Assembly: GCA_026874595.1 (NCBI GenBank)
Contig: CM049306.1
Span: 15,585,019 to 15,649,018 of the forward strand
DNA length: 64,000 nt
From: Sipunculus nudus
Taxonomy: Eukaryota; Annelida; Sipuncula; Golfingiida; Sipunculidae
Direction: 5' to 3'
The notes below the pieces were generated by a model that was given only the letters and a program-made list of their open reading frames with translations, made no database searches and was not told the origin of the DNA. Both the position numbers and the translations under genes were made by a program. Positions 62,111-64,000 of the stretch are shown here, one piece after another. Numbering within the stretch: position 1 is the first letter of the stretch; each line of letters opens with the position of its first letter.

Positions 62111-62984
62111 TTAAGGGGTCCATTGTCCCCCCTCAAATTTGGGAAAGTGAGGCTCGTAGTGAGTCTTGTGTCACATAAACCAGGTCCTCTGGTTCATGTT
62201 GCAGTTGGAACAGGTGCAAAGTAATCTGATTAACTTTGGTGTGAATGTGACTAAAATACAGATATTTTTACTGGGGAAATTAAAACATAGTAGGACCACA
62301 TGATTTCACCTAACAGGATTTTTGTGGAAACAAGGCAGGTTCATTTGTTAATTCAGATATTCCTGAAATCTTTAATTGGTGTAATAAAATATATTTCTGT
62401 GTGAAAAATATTTTATGTGGTCAGAGGTCATAAGACACGTTTTATGCATGTTTGCAGTGTTTTATGTTGTATATGGTTTAATAGAATTTCTTTTTTTTTA
62501 AATATTATCATAGTTAATGTTCTCAAATAAATTAACAAAATATAGCAAAATAAAAAAGAGAATTTATTTTCATAAACAAGGCAAAGAAAAAAAAATTCTT
62601 AAAGAAACAGCTAAATAAATTGTGATATTGTACATCTGATGTTAGATAATTAACCTTTAATCTATGTCCACTTCTATAAATAACCAATATTTAGAAGGCA
62701 TCTTTATTCTCAAATGCATTTTTATTCTCATAACTAAAATACAATAATTAAATGCCAAAATTATCTATAAAACAAGGATATGCATTATAACGTGAATACT
62801 TAATACAACAAAAAGGGCAGTTGTACATATAATGATGCATGGGTGTTTGTTTGGTATATATATGTCAGATCGTAGACATTTGACATTTTGATTCCATCTT
62901 TCATGCAGTGACTGTATTTGAACTTTTGGTATGCTTATGCTTTTGGTATGGAATTACCGACTCTTTAAGAATATCTACATAATT

Positions 62985-63146
62985 TTAGCTCAGCTTCACT
63001 GACCATGCTGATTTTTTGTATATAAAATGTTTTTCTCTGGGTTTGGCATATTTTTTACTCAGCTCACTATCATAGTAAGTCAACTGAGCTATAGTGATCC
63101 TTTGTTCGTGAGCTGTCCGTCCATTAAACTGGCACATTTAGAATAT

Positions 63147-63202
<56 letters not shown>

Positions 63203-64000
63203 GTGGCCCATGGGCCATGACGCTCAGCTGAATTTGAAATACAAGTGAAGCATGTATTAATGATTGATGTTATTATCTTGTGAAATATATTTGTTAAGGA
63301 ACCTTTAACAAAGGGTAGAATGACTCCCTGGGTGCTCGAATTCATGGGTTTTTAGCGCTGGACCTAGAACCTTGTAACTTGGGATTCTGAGAGGTCCATA
63401 AAAAATCTCCTAGGAAACCAGAAATTAGGCCTCTGTTACCCATATCCTTCGAGCTATGGGGCCCAAAGTACCCCCCCCCCCCCCGAAAAGTAACAAATTT
63501 CAGACAAAAACTTCAATATCTCATTAACTACTTGACTAATGGTCATGATTTTTGGCATACATATTGATCATGAGATGTTCCATCAGTTCCTGCAGACTGG
63601 TGGCGCCACCTGTATTTTTCGATTTTTACGAATTTTTTTCTCTATTTTTGAGACCTTTAAGGATGCTGTCATCTGTTAACTTGGCACAAATCATAACGAC
63701 TGGACCTAGAATCTTCATTCTCGACACACTGAGTGACCTATGAAAAGTCTCCATGGAAACCAGAAATTAGGTCTCTGTTACCAATATCCTTCGAGCTATG
63801 TGGCCCCAAAGTACCCCCCAGAAAAGTAAAAAATTTCATACAAAAACTTCAATATCTCAATAACTAAATCACTGATGGTCATGATTTTTGGCATACCTAT
63901 TGATCATGAGATGTTCCATCAGTTCCTGCAGACTGGTGGCGCCACCTGTATTTGATTTCTTACGATTTTTTCCTCTATTTTTGAGACCTTTAAGGATGCT
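62985..64000 (+). mobile_element. Chimeric class 1 element, runs off the window
   Basis: A start-like CTCAGCTCACTATCATAGTAAG at about 63058, a short GTCCGTC part, a (TA)n tract (63143-63199), then an inverted 3' end (GTGGCCCATGGGCCATGACG, CTCAGCTGAAT) at about 63203-63233. From 63345 a forward 337-bp satellite array begins mid-unit (GGACCTAGAACCTTGTAACT) and continues to the window end. That unit matches the first unit of the 8960 element best. Confidence 0.6.
63143..63199. repeat. (TA)n microsatellite
   Basis: Near-perfect TA dinucleotides inside the chimeric class 1 element, with one extra A near 63160. Confidence 0.97.

Overview
The window is eukaryotic nuclear DNA: AT-rich, gene-sparse, with consensus GT..AG introns and dense interspersed repeats. 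It holds the 3' three quarters of one plus-strand gene, a plasma-membrane Ca2+-ATPase (PMCA, ATP2B family, P2B-type ATPase). Protein similarity plus the repeats (sense-oriented rolling-circle-like elements with (GTCC)n tracts and satellite-like cores, resembling oyster 'pearl' elements and Helitron/HINE families) suggest a mollusc, most likely a bivalve. The species call is inference.

Gene. Fifteen shared coding exons between 7229 and 40558 join in consistent phase to encode 869 residues. They run from the end of the actuator (A) domain through the acidic/basic linker, TM3-TM4 with PEGLP, the CSDKTGT phosphorylation site, the nucleotide-binding domain (KGASE), the TGDGTNDGP hinge and TM5-TM10 to the first half of the calmodulin-binding helix. 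The N-terminus, TM1-TM2 and the TGES loop lie upstream of the window. Three alternative 3' exons follow (48407, 49625, 52822). Each restarts in phase 0 with [L/I]RVV.AF, the second half of the calmodulin-binding helix, has its own stop codon, and ends in a different predicted class I PDZ ligand (ETEI, TSVV, ETSV). One pump core is therefore predicted to carry three interchangeable regulatory tails.

Repeats. Introns are packed with two classes of probably non-autonomous rolling-circle-like elements. Class 1 starts TAGCTCAGCTGACT, ends with GTCAGCTGAGC plus a GACCCATGGGTC palindrome and CTTG, and has TT-rich flanks (Helentron/HINE-like). Class 2 starts with a hairpin at A|T and ends CTAG|T (canonical Helitron ends). 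Class 2 copies are nested in class 1 copies three times, and class 1 in class 2 once. A ~3 kb class 1 element occurs twice (3132-6160 and 31432-36370), once without and once with a nested class 2 copy. Several families share a core module ending in the 12-bp palindrome GGTGGCGCCACC.

Other content: a LINE 3' fragment (minus strand), a tRNA-derived SINE-like head, several minisatellites (one starting exactly at a splice donor), long (TA)n and (CT)n tracts, and a CTCF-like site 1.5 kb past the last stop. From about 53.0 kb to the end there is 3' UTR and then repeat-rich intergenic sequence in which I see no second gene.
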